Of a stretch of DNA of 64,000 nt, positions 8,191-16,649 are shown in pieces. The stretch covers positions 1 to 64,000 of the forward strand of contig FCNR01000032.1 of the NCBI GenBank assembly GCA_900016875.1, given 5' to 3'. The notes beneath the pieces are model-generated. The model saw only the letters and a program-made list of their open reading frames with translations. It did no database searches and was not told the origin of the DNA. Positions within the stretch are counted from its first letter, which is position 1; each line of letters opens with the position of its first letter. This DNA comes from Eubacteriaceae bacterium CHKCI004. GTDB lineage: Bacteria; Bacillota; Clostridia; Lachnospirales; Lachnospiraceae. The translations under genes were made by a program, and so were the position numbers.

Positions 8191-9846
8191 TTATTTTTTC
8201 TGAACGTATTTCAGACAGTCCAGAGTAACTGCTACAAGGATGATGATACCGGAGAATACGAACTGTAAGTTCGTGTCGATACCGAGGATAGTCAGGGAGT
8301 ATGTTAATGCTGTGAAGATACATACACCAACAACTACGCCTGAGATTTTACCGATACCACCAGTAAAGGATACGCCGCCGACTACGCAGGCTGCGATGGC
8401 GTCCATCTCCCAGCCCTGTCCATAAGCTGCGGAACCGGAACCGACCATTCGGATACATTCCAGCCAGGAACCGAAACCGTAAAGGATACCGGCCATAACG
8501 AAAGCTCCTACTGTAACTGCGAATACGGAGATACCGGATACGGCTGCTGCCTCCGGGTTACCGCCTACCGCGTACAGGTTTTTACCAAATGTTGTTTTAT
8601 TCCAGATGAACCATACAATCACAATGGCTGCGACTGCCCATAAAATAATGGTAGGGAATCCGTTGAGCTTCGGAATGATCATGTTCGGGATCACCGGCTC
8701 GATGGCTCCAAAGGACACACCCTTTGTCGCATAAGTAACAAGACCGAAAATTACAAGCATGTTTGACATCGTTGAAATGAACGGATGCATTTTAAACTTC
8801 GCCGTAAAGAAACCGGCAATTGTCGTAAAGAATGTACACAGAACCACACAGGCTACCAGTGCAAGAACAATACGTCCTACCAGTGGCATTCCGGTAAAAT
8901 CAAAGATATGTCCGAAAACGCCGCCGGTGTTGACTCCCTGATGCATGATAATGGTTGCCGCCGTCATACCCATACCGACCATACGTCCGATGGAAAGGTC
9001 AGTACCTGCCAGAAGGATCAGAGCCGCAACGCCCAGTGCAAGGAACATTCTAGGCGATGCCTGCTGCAGGATATTCAGCACGTTGTTGTAAGTCAGTAAC
9101 GGCGCACCCTTCACGATCGGTGTGATAATACACAATGCGATGAAAATAAGGATGATTGCAATATAAAGACCATTCTGTAATAAGAAGGATCTCTTATTGA
9201 ATGTGTACTTATAATTCTCCCACTTCTGCGCCCTGGATTCCATAAATGTAAACTTGGACATGCGGAGCAGGTCGATCAGATGATATTTATGAGAAAATGC
9301 CTCATGTCTTCTGTCCTTAACTGCCTGCAGATCATTCTGCAGCTGCAGCTTCGCATCAAAAAGACGATTCTTATAAACATAATTCTCATCTTTGATTTCC
9401 TGACTGTCAGACAGTTTTTTCAGATTTTCCTCATGCTCTTTTTTCAGCTCCACGAGTTTCTGATTATACTTTTCTTTTGCCAGTACTTTTTCCTGGTCAC
9501 AGCTTTCTTTAACCGGTTTATAGTACTCTTCATCGAAATGTTCTTTCAGATATGCTTCAGCTTCCGCGATCAATTTGGATATTTCATCCTTATTTTTCGC
9601 GTCGACTCCTTTTGCCATCTCGATTTCCGTGCGAAGAGTCGCGATTCTGTTTTCTTTCTCTCCCTGAGTTAAAGAACGGTCTCTCTTTACTCCGTCCAGT
9701 GTATTCTGAAGAGAAATCACTTTATCTATTCCGTCTACCCTTAATGCGTCAATTTTTTTCTGGATATTTCCTACAAATTCATCAATGGGTTGACGCAGTT
9801 TCTTTTCTTCTTCAACCGTAAGAATCTTAGTATTTCCTTTCTCCAT
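8191..9846 (-). CDS. mglC: Galactose ABC permease with coiled-coil extension
   Basis: 551 residues, against about 336 in E. coli MglC. Residues ~1-215 are hydrophilic, charged and heptad-like (KKEHEENLKKLSDSQE and similar), predicted coiled coil. The first membrane helix starts near 222. The remaining ~330 residues are a typical BPD_transp_2 permease (GTDLSIGRMVGMGMTAATII, YAVGGNPEAAAVSGI, GGVSFTGGIGKISGV). It forms the membrane channel of the galactose/methyl-galactoside importer with MglA and MglB. The extension should face the cytoplasm; its role is unknown. The frame is open with no internal stop, and no separate start codon context near residue 215 was judged better. Confidence 0.88.
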   Translation of the reverse strand: MEKGNTKILTVEEEKKLRQPIDEFVGNIQKKIDALRVDGIDKVISLQNTLDGVKRDRSLTQGEKENRIATLRTEIEMAKGVDAKNKDEISKLIAEAEAYLKEHFDEEYYKPVKESCDQEKVLAKEKYNQKLVELKKEHEENLKKLSDSQEIKDENYVYKNRLFDAKLQLQNDLQAVKDRRHEAFSHKYHLIDLLRMSKFTFMESRAQKWENYKYTFNKRSFLLQNGLYIAIILIFIALCIITPIVKGAPLLTYNNVLNILQQASPRMFLALGVAALILLAGTDLSIGRMVGMGMTAATIIMHQGVNTGGVFGHIFDFTGMPLVGRIVLALVACVVLCTFFTTIAGFFTAKFKMHPFISTMSNMLVIFGLVTYATKGVSFGAIEPVIPNMIIPKLNGFPTIILWAVAAIVIVWFIWNKTTFGKNLYAVGGNPEAAAVSGISVFAVTVGAFVMAGILYGFGSWLECIRMVGSGSAAYGQGWEMDAIAACVVGGVSFTGGIGKISGVVVGVCIFTALTYSLTILGIDTNLQFVFSGIIILVAVTLDCLKYVQKK

Positions 9847-9894
9847 ATCTTCTTCTCCCTTATGATAGGTATAGTCTACAGGTTGCAGGTTGCA

Positions 9895-11403
9895 TTACAG
9901 ATATTTTGCACTGAGCCGAAGGAGTTCTTCCTGATTCGTCTCTTTAGTGTTGACGATTCCAGAAAGATGTCCGTTTGACATAACGCCGATACGATTGGTG
10001 ATACCCAGAATCTCCGGCATCTCAGAGGAAACAACAATGATGGTTTTTCCCTGTTTCGCCATTTTGATGATCAGCTCGTAAATCTCGTATTTTGCTCCGA
10101 CATCGATACCACGAGTCGGTTCATCCATCATAAATACTTTCGGATCACGCTCCAGCCATTTACCAAAGATAACCTTCTGCTGATTTCCACCGGAAAGGCT
10201 GGTGATCATATCTTCCGGTCCCATACATTTTGTATTCATGGTTTTGATCTCATCTGCCGTCGCCTTCACCATTTTGGAATCGGATAACGCAAGACCGGAT
10301 TTATAGTGATTTAAGTTGGCAATGGTCGTATTGAATGTCAGATCCGTCTTCAGGAATAATCCATTGGCCTTCCGTTCCTCGGTAATCATGGCAAATCCAT
10401 GATCCATAGCTTCTTTGGCACTGTTAAAGTTCATCAGTTTACCGTTATAATACATACGGCCCGCCGCTCTTGTCCTGACGCCGAACATTGTTTCAAGAAG
10501 CTCTGTACGTCCCGCTCCTACCAGTCCATAAAGACCAAAAATCTCTCCTTCTCTGACATCAAAAGAAATATCCTTCAAATGCGGTTCAAACTTTGTTGAT
10601 AAGTGCTGAATGGATAAAATAACATCTTTTGGCGTATTATCCACCGGAGGGAATCTGTTTTCAAGAGAACGGCCAACCATCGCTGCGATCAGCTCATTCA
10701 TATTTGTATCCTCGGAACGTTTCGTCATAACAAGATTACCATCCCGAAGTACGGATACCTCGTCACAGATTGTAAATATTTCATCCATTTTGTGAGAAAT
10801 GTAAATCAATGAAATGCCCTGATCTCTCAGCATACGCATCATCTCGAAGAGTTTGTCTACTTCCTGTACTGTCAGGGAGGAAGTCGGCTCGTCAAGAACG
10901 ATTACTTTGGCATTGTAGGAAATCGCCTTGGCGATCTCGCACATCTGTCTCTGGGATACGGACATGTTCCGCATCGGCTGTGTCAGGTTTACAGTCATTC
11001 CCAGCTTTCTGAACAACTCAGAAGCTTCTTTTTTCATTCTTCCTTCATCCACAACGCCCATGGAATTAACCGGATAACGTCCCAGAAACAGATTATCAAC
11101 CACATTTCTTTCCAGACATTGGTTCAGTTCCTGATGAACCATGGCAATTCCATTCTCCAGCGCATCCTTCGGACCCGAGAAGCTCACTTCACTGCCGTCA
11201 AGGAAAATACTTCCTTCATCTTTCTGGTATGTACCGAAAAGACATTTCATCATGGTGGACTTACCGGCTCCGTTCTCACCCATCAGTCCCATGACCGTAC
11301 CTCTCCTCAAATCCAGATTGATGTGGTCAAGTACTCTGTTCCGGCCGAAAGATTTGCTCATATTGCGTATGGATAAGACAATATCTTCTCTCTTTTCTGC
11401 CAT
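9895..11403 (-). CDS. mglA: Galactose ABC transporter ATPase MglA
   Basis: 502 residues with two ABC domains in one chain, typical of monosaccharide importers. First domain: Walker A GENGAGKST, Walker B VIVLDEPTSSL, and the degenerate signature MSVSQRQ usual in this family. Second domain: a degenerate GLVGAGRTE loop, signature LSGGNQQK, and MMDEPTRGIDVG. It energises sugar import through MglC. A 48-base gap leads to mglC. A 255-base gap with two hairpins separates it from mglB, a common way of making more binding protein than ATPase. Confidence 0.93.
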   Translation of the reverse strand: MAEKREDIVLSIRNMSKSFGRNRVLDHINLDLRRGTVMGLMGENGAGKSTMMKCLFGTYQKDEGSIFLDGSEVSFSGPKDALENGIAMVHQELNQCLERNVVDNLFLGRYPVNSMGVVDEGRMKKEASELFRKLGMTVNLTQPMRNMSVSQRQMCEIAKAISYNAKVIVLDEPTSSLTVQEVDKLFEMMRMLRDQGISLIYISHKMDEIFTICDEVSVLRDGNLVMTKRSEDTNMNELIAAMVGRSLENRFPPVDNTPKDVILSIQHLSTKFEPHLKDISFDVREGEIFGLYGLVGAGRTELLETMFGVRTRAAGRMYYNGKLMNFNSAKEAMDHGFAMITEERKANGLFLKTDLTFNTTIANLNHYKSGLALSDSKMVKATADEIKTMNTKCMGPEDMITSLSGGNQQKVIFGKWLERDPKVFMMDEPTRGIDVGAKYEIYELIIKMAKQGKTIIVVSSEMPEILGITNRIGVMSNGHLSGIVNTKETNQEELLRLSAKYL

Positions 11404-11501
11404 ATCGTTTTACTCCTGTTTTCTTCTCCTGGATACTTTACACAAGTTCCGATTCCTTCGTCCTCGCATTTCTGTAAAATATCCAGGTCTGCATGGATGA
11501 T

Positions 11502-11565
11502 GGGGAGAATGTCTCTCCCCAATCATCTGGTTTCACGGCGGTGCCGGATTCATCCGGCGCGCCGC
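11502..11565 (-). promoter_or_regulatory. Two mRNA hairpins between mglB and mglA
   Basis: GGGGAGA/TCTCCCC forms one stem (11502-11520). CGGCGGTGCCGGAT with ATCCGGCGCGCCG forms a second (11536-11564). Neither is followed by a U tract on the leftward strand. They therefore look like processing or 3'-end stabilising structures for the mglB message rather than full terminators. The rest of the 255-base gap shows nothing else. Confidence 0.5.
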
Positions 11566-11658
11566 CTTTATGCTTACAATTTTACGCCTGCACTGATGAC
11601 CGGCGATCTATTCCCGTCTTCCAGTGCCCCGGCTGCTGCTCTCATCAGTCCGCAGTTC

Positions 11659-12966
11659 TTACTGGCTGAGGATGGATGTATAAGAAGCAGCGTTATCTGT
11701 CTTAACCATGTTGATTGCGAATGCATCGTATGCGCCCGGATTTCCAAGACGGTTTGTGATGTTGGACTCTGTCTGGCCGTCGCCACCGATGTACTCAACA
11801 TTCAGGTTCAGAAGATCATCGTACTGTTCCAGTAATGGCTGATATGTGGAGCTTAAGAAGTTATCAGCTGCATTGTAGATGTTCAGCCATACGTTCTTTG
11901 TTGCATGTGTGCTCTCATCAAGCTGTGCAGATACAGGCTCGTAGATCTTTGTGGAGTCTGTGAATTCCTGATAGTTGTCAGCTGTAACTGCCAGATTCAA
12001 TGCGTAGTAGGAACGCTCGTCTGCATTGTATTCGTAGTCAACGCCTTCCTGCAGTACGTTTCCAGCCTCATCAGCTGTACCAATACCAGTATCAATGTCT
12101 ACGCCGTCAAGAGCGTTACGAAGTACACGAAGTGTTAAGTAAGCCTGCACGTCTGCATGCTGGCTGATTGTTCCGCCGTAGCCTTCTGCGATAGCTGCTA
12201 CAGCGTCGCTGTTTGCATCGTAACCGAAGGTAGGAACCTGGTTATCTTTGGACCATGCGTTGAACATGGACATTCCCATACCGTCGTTGTTGGAAGCAAT
12301 AACATCGATCTGATCTCCGAAGGAAGAAGCCCATGTTCCGATAGCGTTACCTGCTGTCGCTGCATCCCATGTAGCACCTGCGGAGTTCTTCATTTCCTGA
12401 GAAGCAAGCTCACGAACAATGTATGTCTGTCCGTTTACTTCAATCTGGCCATCCTTAACGATCGTTGCGGAACCATCTGTGTTAGTACCGATCGGTTCGC
12501 TGTTTACAGCGCCGTCTGTCTCAACAGCTGTTCCAAGAGCGTTACGAACACCTCTTGTACGGGCGATGGAATCGTTGTGTCCAATATCACCGATAGCAAG
12601 AACATATCCGATAACACCGTCGCCGTTACGGTCGATAGTATCAATATTCTTCTCGATGTACTCTTTGATCATTGTTCCCTGGAGCTCTGCACCCTGATTT
12701 GCATCAAAACCTACATAATAGGTATCATCGTTGAAATTAAGGGCTGTCATATCAAGCTCGCCTGTGGAACTGTTGGAAGGCTGACGATTGTACCATACAA
12801 GCGGTTTGTCTTTGTTAGCCACGCTGCTTCCGGAAGCCTCCTGCTGTGCTGCGCCGGTATTCGCTTCGCTGCCACCGTTACCTGAATCTCCGGTGCTGGA
12901 ACCGCATGCTACCATGGACAATGCCAGAGCTGCTGCCATCACTGTCGTAAACAATTTTTTCCTCAT
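11659..12966 (-). CDS. mglB: Galactose-binding lipoprotein, circularly permuted MglB
   Basis: 435 residues. A lipoprotein signal (LALSMVACGSS, Cys21) and a Ser/Gly-rich linker come first. The mature fold starts at PLVWYNRQPS (~55-64), which in ordinary MglB is the fourth strand. It continues through DRNGDGVIGYV, GHNDSIARTR, ATWDAA, IASNNDGMGMS, TFGYDAN and VTADNYQEF. After a linker (~341-356) it ends with NVWLNIYNAADNF...DAFAINMVKTDNAASYTSIL (358-435), which matches the N-terminal part of ordinary MglB. By E. coli numbering the sugar contacts map to Asp368, Phe370, Asn60, His130, Asp132, Arg136, Trp200, Asn227 and Asp250, with Asn256 replaced by Gln. The start is supported by AGAAAGGAG upstream. 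It is first in the mglBAC order. Confidence 0.85.
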   Translation of the reverse strand: MRKKLFTTVMAAALALSMVACGSSTGDSGNGGSEANTGAAQQEASGSSVANKDKPLVWYNRQPSNSSTGELDMTALNFNDDTYYVGFDANQGAELQGTMIKEYIEKNIDTIDRNGDGVIGYVLAIGDIGHNDSIARTRGVRNALGTAVETDGAVNSEPIGTNTDGSATIVKDGQIEVNGQTYIVRELASQEMKNSAGATWDAATAGNAIGTWASSFGDQIDVIASNNDGMGMSMFNAWSKDNQVPTFGYDANSDAVAAIAEGYGGTISQHADVQAYLTLRVLRNALDGVDIDTGIGTADEAGNVLQEGVDYEYNADERSYYALNLAVTADNYQEFTDSTKIYEPVSAQLDESTHATKNVWLNIYNAADNFLSSTYQPLLEQYDDLLNLNVEYIGGDGQTESNITNRLGNPGAYDAFAINMVKTDNAASYTSILSQ

Positions 12967-12986
12967 TACATTTTTCTCCTTTCTCC

Positions 12987-13092
12987 AAAACGTTTTTCAC
13001 ACGTTTTTGTTTACAATGACAGTTTAACCGAAATCCCGTTCTGTTTATATAGAATATTTTACTATCCATCTTGAAATTCTTTAGATTTTACT
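12987..13092 (-). promoter_or_regulatory. mglB upstream control region
   Basis: Two direct copies of AGTAAAAT (leftward strand, 13092-13085 and 13063-13056) are spaced 29 bp, followed by a TATATA -10-like box (~13052-13047) without a good -35. This is the layout expected of a promoter activated by an AraC-type regulator. An AAAACGTTTT palindrome lies at 12987-12996 in the leader. Assignment to the nearby response regulator is inference. Confidence 0.4.
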
Positions 13093-13137
13093 GTTAAATC
13101 TATGAGATTTTTATGTAAAGAAACCATTTCCCTTTCA

Positions 13138-13170
13138 CACAGAAAACTTCTAAATGACATGTTTTCTGTG
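13138..13170. repeat. 10-bp perfect inverted repeat
   Basis: CACAGAAAAC at 13138-13147 is the exact reverse complement of GTTTTCTGTG at 13161-13170. It lies between the rpsU terminator and the mglB promoter region and lacks a U tract. It could be an operator for mglB or a structural hairpin; no regulator can be assigned. Confidence 0.45.
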
Positions 13171-13180
13171 AACAAAGACA

Positions 13181-13212
13181 AAAAAAGAGCATCCATACGG
13201 ATGCTCTTTTTA
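13181..13212 (-). terminator. Terminator of rpsU
   Basis: GAGCATCC (13187-13194) pairs with GGATGCTC (13199-13206), with A- and T-runs on both sides so that it could act in either direction. It lies just downstream of the rpsU stop. Confidence 0.85.
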
Positions 13213-13220
13213 CAGCACAA

Positions 13221-13397
13221 TTATTTATATTTTCTTTTTCTTGCAGCTTCGGATTTCTTTTTACGTCTAACACTTGGTTTCTCGTAATGCTCTCTTTTAC
13301 GAATCTCCTGCTGAATTCCTGCTTTAGCACAGCTCCTCTTAAATCTGCGAAGAGCGCTGTCTAAAGATTCGTTCTCTTTAACGATTATATTTGACAT
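13221..13397 (-). CDS. rpsU: 30S ribosomal protein S21
   Basis: 58 residues, the family length. It starts [20 protein letters not shown] and ends in a basic RKRKYK tail. S21 is a late-assembling small-subunit protein near the anti-Shine-Dalgarno region; in Firmicutes it affects initiation and sometimes motility or biofilm. A longer frame upstream exists in another register and is rejected. The gene has its own promoter and terminator. Its leader carries a hairpin (13419-13445) immediately before the ribosome binding site. Confidence 0.95.
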   Translation of the reverse strand: MSNIIVKENESLDSALRRFKRSCAKAGIQQEIRKREHYEKPSVRRKKKSEAARKRKYK

Positions 13398-13418
13398 TGT
13401 CTCACCTAACCTCCCTCC

Positions 13419-13498
13419 AGTTGCGTATTGTGCCTAATACAACTGTTTGGGTATTTTCGCACTGGTTTATATTATACCATAACATGTGTTTTCGTCAA
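13419..13498 (-). promoter_or_regulatory. rpsU promoter and leader hairpin
   Basis: Leftward: -35 TTGACG (13498-13493), 16-bp spacer, -10 TATAAT (13476-13471). The leader contains a hairpin with arms AGTTGTATT and AATACGCAACT (13419-13445) directly upstream of the GGAGGGAGG site. It could allow translational control; no ligand is evident. Confidence 0.65.
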
Positions 13499-13611
13499 TA
13501 ACTTTTTTAAGAAAACTCAATAAATCTCTGTCAGACGAGGATGATCCCGCTTTTTCGACATTTCTTATTCCGCCGCAGTGCAAAACAATCCGCTGACAGA
13601 ATAATTCGCTC

Positions 13612-14235
13612 CTATTCTAAAATTGTCTTCCATGTATCCGCATGATGGTATGCGTCAAAACATAAGGCGATCTGCTCCGCATTATTTTTCTCTTCCGCCA
13701 GAGGAGGAAGCTCATCAAGACCGAAATATCCGCTGGCAACAGTCTCGCTGTTGGCCTCAAACTGTCCGCCGTTCACTGAACACAATACAAATACCTTACA
13801 GATTTTGTGTACGTAGACAGGCAGGTTATGCTTATCTCTGTCCTGAATGGCAATTACAAGATCAGCTGTGACGTCCAGCCCCGCTTCCTCTTTGGCCTCC
13901 TTGACCGTATTCTCTCCGATAGACACATCCACATCTACCCAGCCGCCTGGCAGCGACCAGGTTCCATTCTTCTCCTGTACTAGCAAAATCTTATCTTCTT
14001 TAAAGATGGCCGCCCGGGTGTCAAGCTTCGGCGTCTGATAACCGCTCTCGTCACAGAACAGATCCTTCACCTTGTCCACGGGAATCTCCGTCTTATAGGA
14101 AATCATATCAGCGGCGATTTCCCGGATTCTCTCATAGCGTTCCTTATCAAAAACCCCTTCGCCGTACCATAATCCTGTCTGCGCGATACTCTGTAATTCC
14201 ACTGCCCACTGCAGCCATTTTTCATTCTTATCCAT
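13612..14235 (-). CDS. NUDIX hydrolase
   Basis: 207 residues. The N-terminal ~65 residues resemble the Nudix_N helical module (WLQWAVELQSIAQTGLWYG). The Nudix fold follows, with the box GGWVDVDVSIGENTVKEAKEEAG at roughly 98-120. The usual REUXEE is KEAKEE here, a mild variation that keeps the metal-binding glutamates. Family members hydrolyse nucleoside diphosphates linked to another group; the substrate cannot be read from sequence, though Nudix_N proteins are often ADP-ribose or CDP-choline pyrophosphatases. It stands alone, flanked by rpsU and the GntR/ABC operon. Confidence 0.88.
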   Translation of the reverse strand: MDKNEKWLQWAVELQSIAQTGLWYGEGVFDKERYERIREIAADMISYKTEIPVDKVKDLFCDESGYQTPKLDTRAAIFKEDKILLVQEKNGTWSLPGGWVDVDVSIGENTVKEAKEEAGLDVTADLVIAIQDRDKHNLPVYVHKICKVFVLCSVNGGQFEANSETVASGYFGLDELPPLAEEKNNAEQIALCFDAYHHADTWKTILE

Positions 14236-14454
14236 AATGTACCTTTCCTTCTCGGTGCTTTTCTCTTTGAAGCTATTCTCTGGCGTGCCGATTCCACGAT
14301 CTCCTCGCCGGCATACATACGGACAAAGCTATGCCGCACATTTTCACCAGGTCTTTATTGTAAAAAATAATGTAAGCCTTGTCAACGGAAACACCTTGTG
14401 AACTACCAGTATCTGAAGCCAATAGAATTATGACATCCCTTTTTTTAAAAACTC

Positions 14455-14507
14455 TTGACATATCCTCTGTATGAATGTATTATTGTACTAAGTTATTAAT
14501 ACAATAA
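14455..14507 (+). promoter_or_regulatory. Promoter and operator of the GntR/ABC operon
   Basis: -35 TTGACA (14455-14460), 17-bp spacer, -10 TATTAT (14478-14483). A perfect inverted repeat TTATTGTA (14480-14487) / TACAATAA (14500-14507) overlaps the -10 box and the start point. It is well placed for repression by the YtrA-type regulator encoded first in the operon. Bases 14236-14454 show no gene. Confidence 0.75.
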
Positions 14508-14536
14508 CACACTCAATAATTTAAGGAGGTGAGCAT

Positions 14537-14908
14537 ATGCCTTGGAACCTTGATTCCAGCCGCCCGATCTACACACAGCTTGTGGAACGGATCCAGCTCG
14601 ACATCCTCGCAGGCAAATATCAGCCCGGCGCAAGACTTCCGTCCGTCCGGGACCTGGCCTCGGAAGCCGGCGTGAATCCCAACACCATGCAGAAGGCGCT
14701 GGCAGAGCTTGAGAGAGAGAACCTTGTACATTCCGCAAGAACAAGCGGCAGATTTATTACAGAGGATACAGCCATGATTGAAAAAATGAGGGAGGAGCTG
14801 GCGACAGCTCAAATAAGAGAATTTTTTGAAAAAATGCAGCAGATGGGATTCAGTAGTCAAAAAACCATCGTGCTCATTGAGAAAATGATGAAAGAGGGGA
14901 AAGCATGA
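14537..14908 (+). CDS. YtrA-type GntR transcriptional regulator
   Basis: 123 residues: a winged-helix GntR domain (PIYTQLVERIQLDILAGKYQ, LPSVRDLASEAGVNPNTMQK, ALAELERENLVHSARTSGRF) and a short C-terminal tail, as in the YtrA subfamily that heads ABC-transporter operons. A near-perfect AAGGAGGTG site precedes the ATG. Its stop overlaps the next start (ATGA), so translation is coupled. It probably represses its own operon through the inverted repeat at 14480-14507. Relatives respond to cell-wall-active compounds, but the signal here is unknown. Confidence 0.9.
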   Translation: MPWNLDSSRPIYTQLVERIQLDILAGKYQPGARLPSVRDLASEAGVNPNTMQKALAELERENLVHSARTSGRFITEDTAMIEKMREELATAQIREFFEKMQQMGFSSQKTIVLIEKMMKEGKA

Positions 14909-15603
14909 AAACGATTCTGGAATGTAAGAATTTAAGCAAACGATACGGCCGCACCCAGGCGCTCTCAGGCATTAATCTGTCTCTGAAATCCGGACGGATC
15001 ATCGGCCTGCTGGGACCAAACGGCAGCGGCAAGACCACCTTGATCAAATTGATCAACGGCCTTCTGACGCCGACCGAGGGCGAGATCCTCATCGACGGAA
15101 CGGCGCCCGGCGTCAGAAGCAAGTCCATCGTCTCCTATCTTCCGGAGCGCACGTATCTTGACGAATCCATGAGAATAGCGGAAGCCATTGATTATTTCGG
15201 GGATTTCTACCGGGACTTCGACCGGAACAAAGCGTTAAAAATGCTTAAGAAAGTAAATCTTGATCCTTCACTGCGCATCAAGACTTTATCGAAGGGCAAC
15301 AAAGAAAAGGTACAGCTCATCCTGGTCATGAGCCGCCGGGCGAAGCTTTACTGTCTCGACGAACCCATCGCCGGCGTGGACCCGGCCGCCAGGGATTACA
15401 TTTTAAGTACCATTATCAATAATTATGAACCGGACGCCACCATCCTGCTGTCCACCCATCTGATCAGTGATGTGGAAAATATTCTCGACGAAGTTGTCTT
15501 TATCCAGAACGGCCACATCCGGATGCAGGAAGAAGTGGAGACCATCCGCGACAAGGAAGGCAAATCCGTCGACGACTTATTCCGGGAGGTGTTCAAATGT
15601 TAG
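14905..15603 (+). CDS. ABC transporter ATP-binding protein
   Basis: 232 residues, a single ABC domain. Walker A GPNGSGKTT (~37-45), a signature-like LSKGNKEKV instead of LSGGQ, Walker B LYCLDEPIAGVD, and a switch His in STHLISD. It is cytoplasmic and pairs with the membrane protein encoded next. Substrate unknown; YtrA-linked transporters are often exporters tied to envelope stress. It overlaps the upstream and downstream genes by a few bases, showing a tight operon. Confidence 0.9.
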   Translation: MKTILECKNLSKRYGRTQALSGINLSLKSGRIIGLLGPNGSGKTTLIKLINGLLTPTEGEILIDGTAPGVRSKSIVSYLPERTYLDESMRIAEAIDYFGDFYRDFDRNKALKMLKKVNLDPSLRIKTLSKGNKEKVQLILVMSRRAKLYCLDEPIAGVDPAARDYILSTIINNYEPDATILLSTHLISDVENILDEVVFIQNGHIRMQEEVETIRDKEGKSVDDLFREVFKC

Positions 15604-16430
15604 GAAAATTATTTAAACACGAATGGATAGCAATATCCAAACTGCTTGTGGTTATCCACGGCTTCATCCTTATTTTTGCCATCCTCTCCCGCATCTTCTT
15701 TGAAGTAAGCGGCGGCGTTGATATGGCAATATCCGGGGAGGTCAATGATATCGTGGAAATCATTGCGGCACTGATTATTTTCGCCATCGTATTATTCATC
15801 TGCTGCGCCGCCATGTTTACCTCGGTATATATCGCTTACCGATTCTACAAAAATGTATTTACCGACCAGGGATACCTGACCAACACCCTGCCGGTGACAC
15901 CGACGCAGATCATCGTCTCCAAAGGGCTGACCGCGCTCTTGTGGACCGTCATCGACCTGGCGGTTCTTGCCGTCGCTCTGCTGATCATGTTTGCAAACGG
16001 CGAATTTATGTCCGTGCTGCTTCCGGCTCTCGGCCGTGTGCTCTATTATATGGGCGGACTGCCGGCATTCTGCTGGATTCTTCTGGTCATGATCCTGCTG
16101 GCTCCGTTCCTGATGATCATCCACATGTACTTCTGTGTGGCCGTGGGCAGCCTCATTCCGAATCACAAGATTCTCGGAGCCATCGGCGTCTACATTGCAA
16201 GCTACATTATCATTCAGATCATCTCCACAATCGTGCTGGTGATAACAGGCTTAGGCTTCACGGCCGGCTCCATGGACACCACGGGAATGACCAGCGCAGA
16301 AGCATCCTACTATGTGGGAAGCATCCTGACACCGATGTTCCTTGTATCTGTTATATGTGAGATCATCGCAATACTGGTATTCTTCTTTGTGACAAAGTAC
16401 ATTATGACGAAAAAACTGAATCTGGAGTAA
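15597..16430 (+). CDS. ABC transporter membrane subunit
   Basis: 277 residues with about six membrane helices (for example FILIFAILSRIFF, IIAALIIFAIVLFICCAAMF, LLALLWTVIDLAVLA-like segments, and a final IIAILVFFFVTKYI). It resembles ABC-2 type permeases of YtrC/YtrD-like systems. The start codon lies within the end of the ATPase gene. It forms the transport channel with that ATPase. Ordinary composition, no truncation seen. Confidence 0.82.
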   Translation: MLGKLFKHEWIAISKLLVVIHGFILIFAILSRIFFEVSGGVDMAISGEVNDIVEIIAALIIFAIVLFICCAAMFTSVYIAYRFYKNVFTDQGYLTNTLPVTPTQIIVSKGLTALLWTVIDLAVLAVALLIMFANGEFMSVLLPALGRVLYYMGGLPAFCWILLVMILLAPFLMIIHMYFCVAVGSLIPNHKILGAIGVYIASYIIIQIISTIVLVITGLGFTAGSMDTTGMTSAEASYYVGSILTPMFLVSVICEIIAILVFFFVTKYIMTKKLNLE

Positions 16431-16461
16431 GAGAAATCACGCGAATCAGAGCGATGGAACG

Positions 16462-16494
16462 CTGCTCAGCAATAACAATATTCTTGCTGAGCAG
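16462..16494. repeat. 11-bp perfect inverted repeat
   Basis: CTGCTCAGCAA (16462-16472) and TTGCTGAGCAG (16484-16494) form a perfect stem with an 11-base loop, but no U run follows. It lies between the ABC operon and the shared terminator. Possibly an mRNA 3'-end stabiliser. Confidence 0.4.
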
Positions 16495-16546
16495 AACGCA
16501 GCCTGGCAGTAATGTTATTTTTACAAAAATAAAATAATATAGAAGA

Positions 16547-16597
16547 AATCCCTGCAGAGATTCAATACATTTGAACTGCTGCAGGGATTTTCTTTTG
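16547..16597. terminator. Bidirectional terminator between ABC operon and alaS
   Basis: AATCCCTGCAG (16547-16557) pairs with CTGCAGGGATT (16579-16589). T-rich sequence follows in both directions, so it can serve the rightward ABC operon and the leftward alaS gene. Confidence 0.85.
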
Positions 16598-16649
16598 TCT
16601 TATTCTTTATTTTCTTTTTGATATTCCAACGGCTTGCCAGCCGAACATC

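Noticed and set aside
12987-13003. Catabolite-response (cre) element in the mglB leader
   Set aside because: The A-rich CG-centred palindrome is one base out of register with the cre consensus, so I do not call it.
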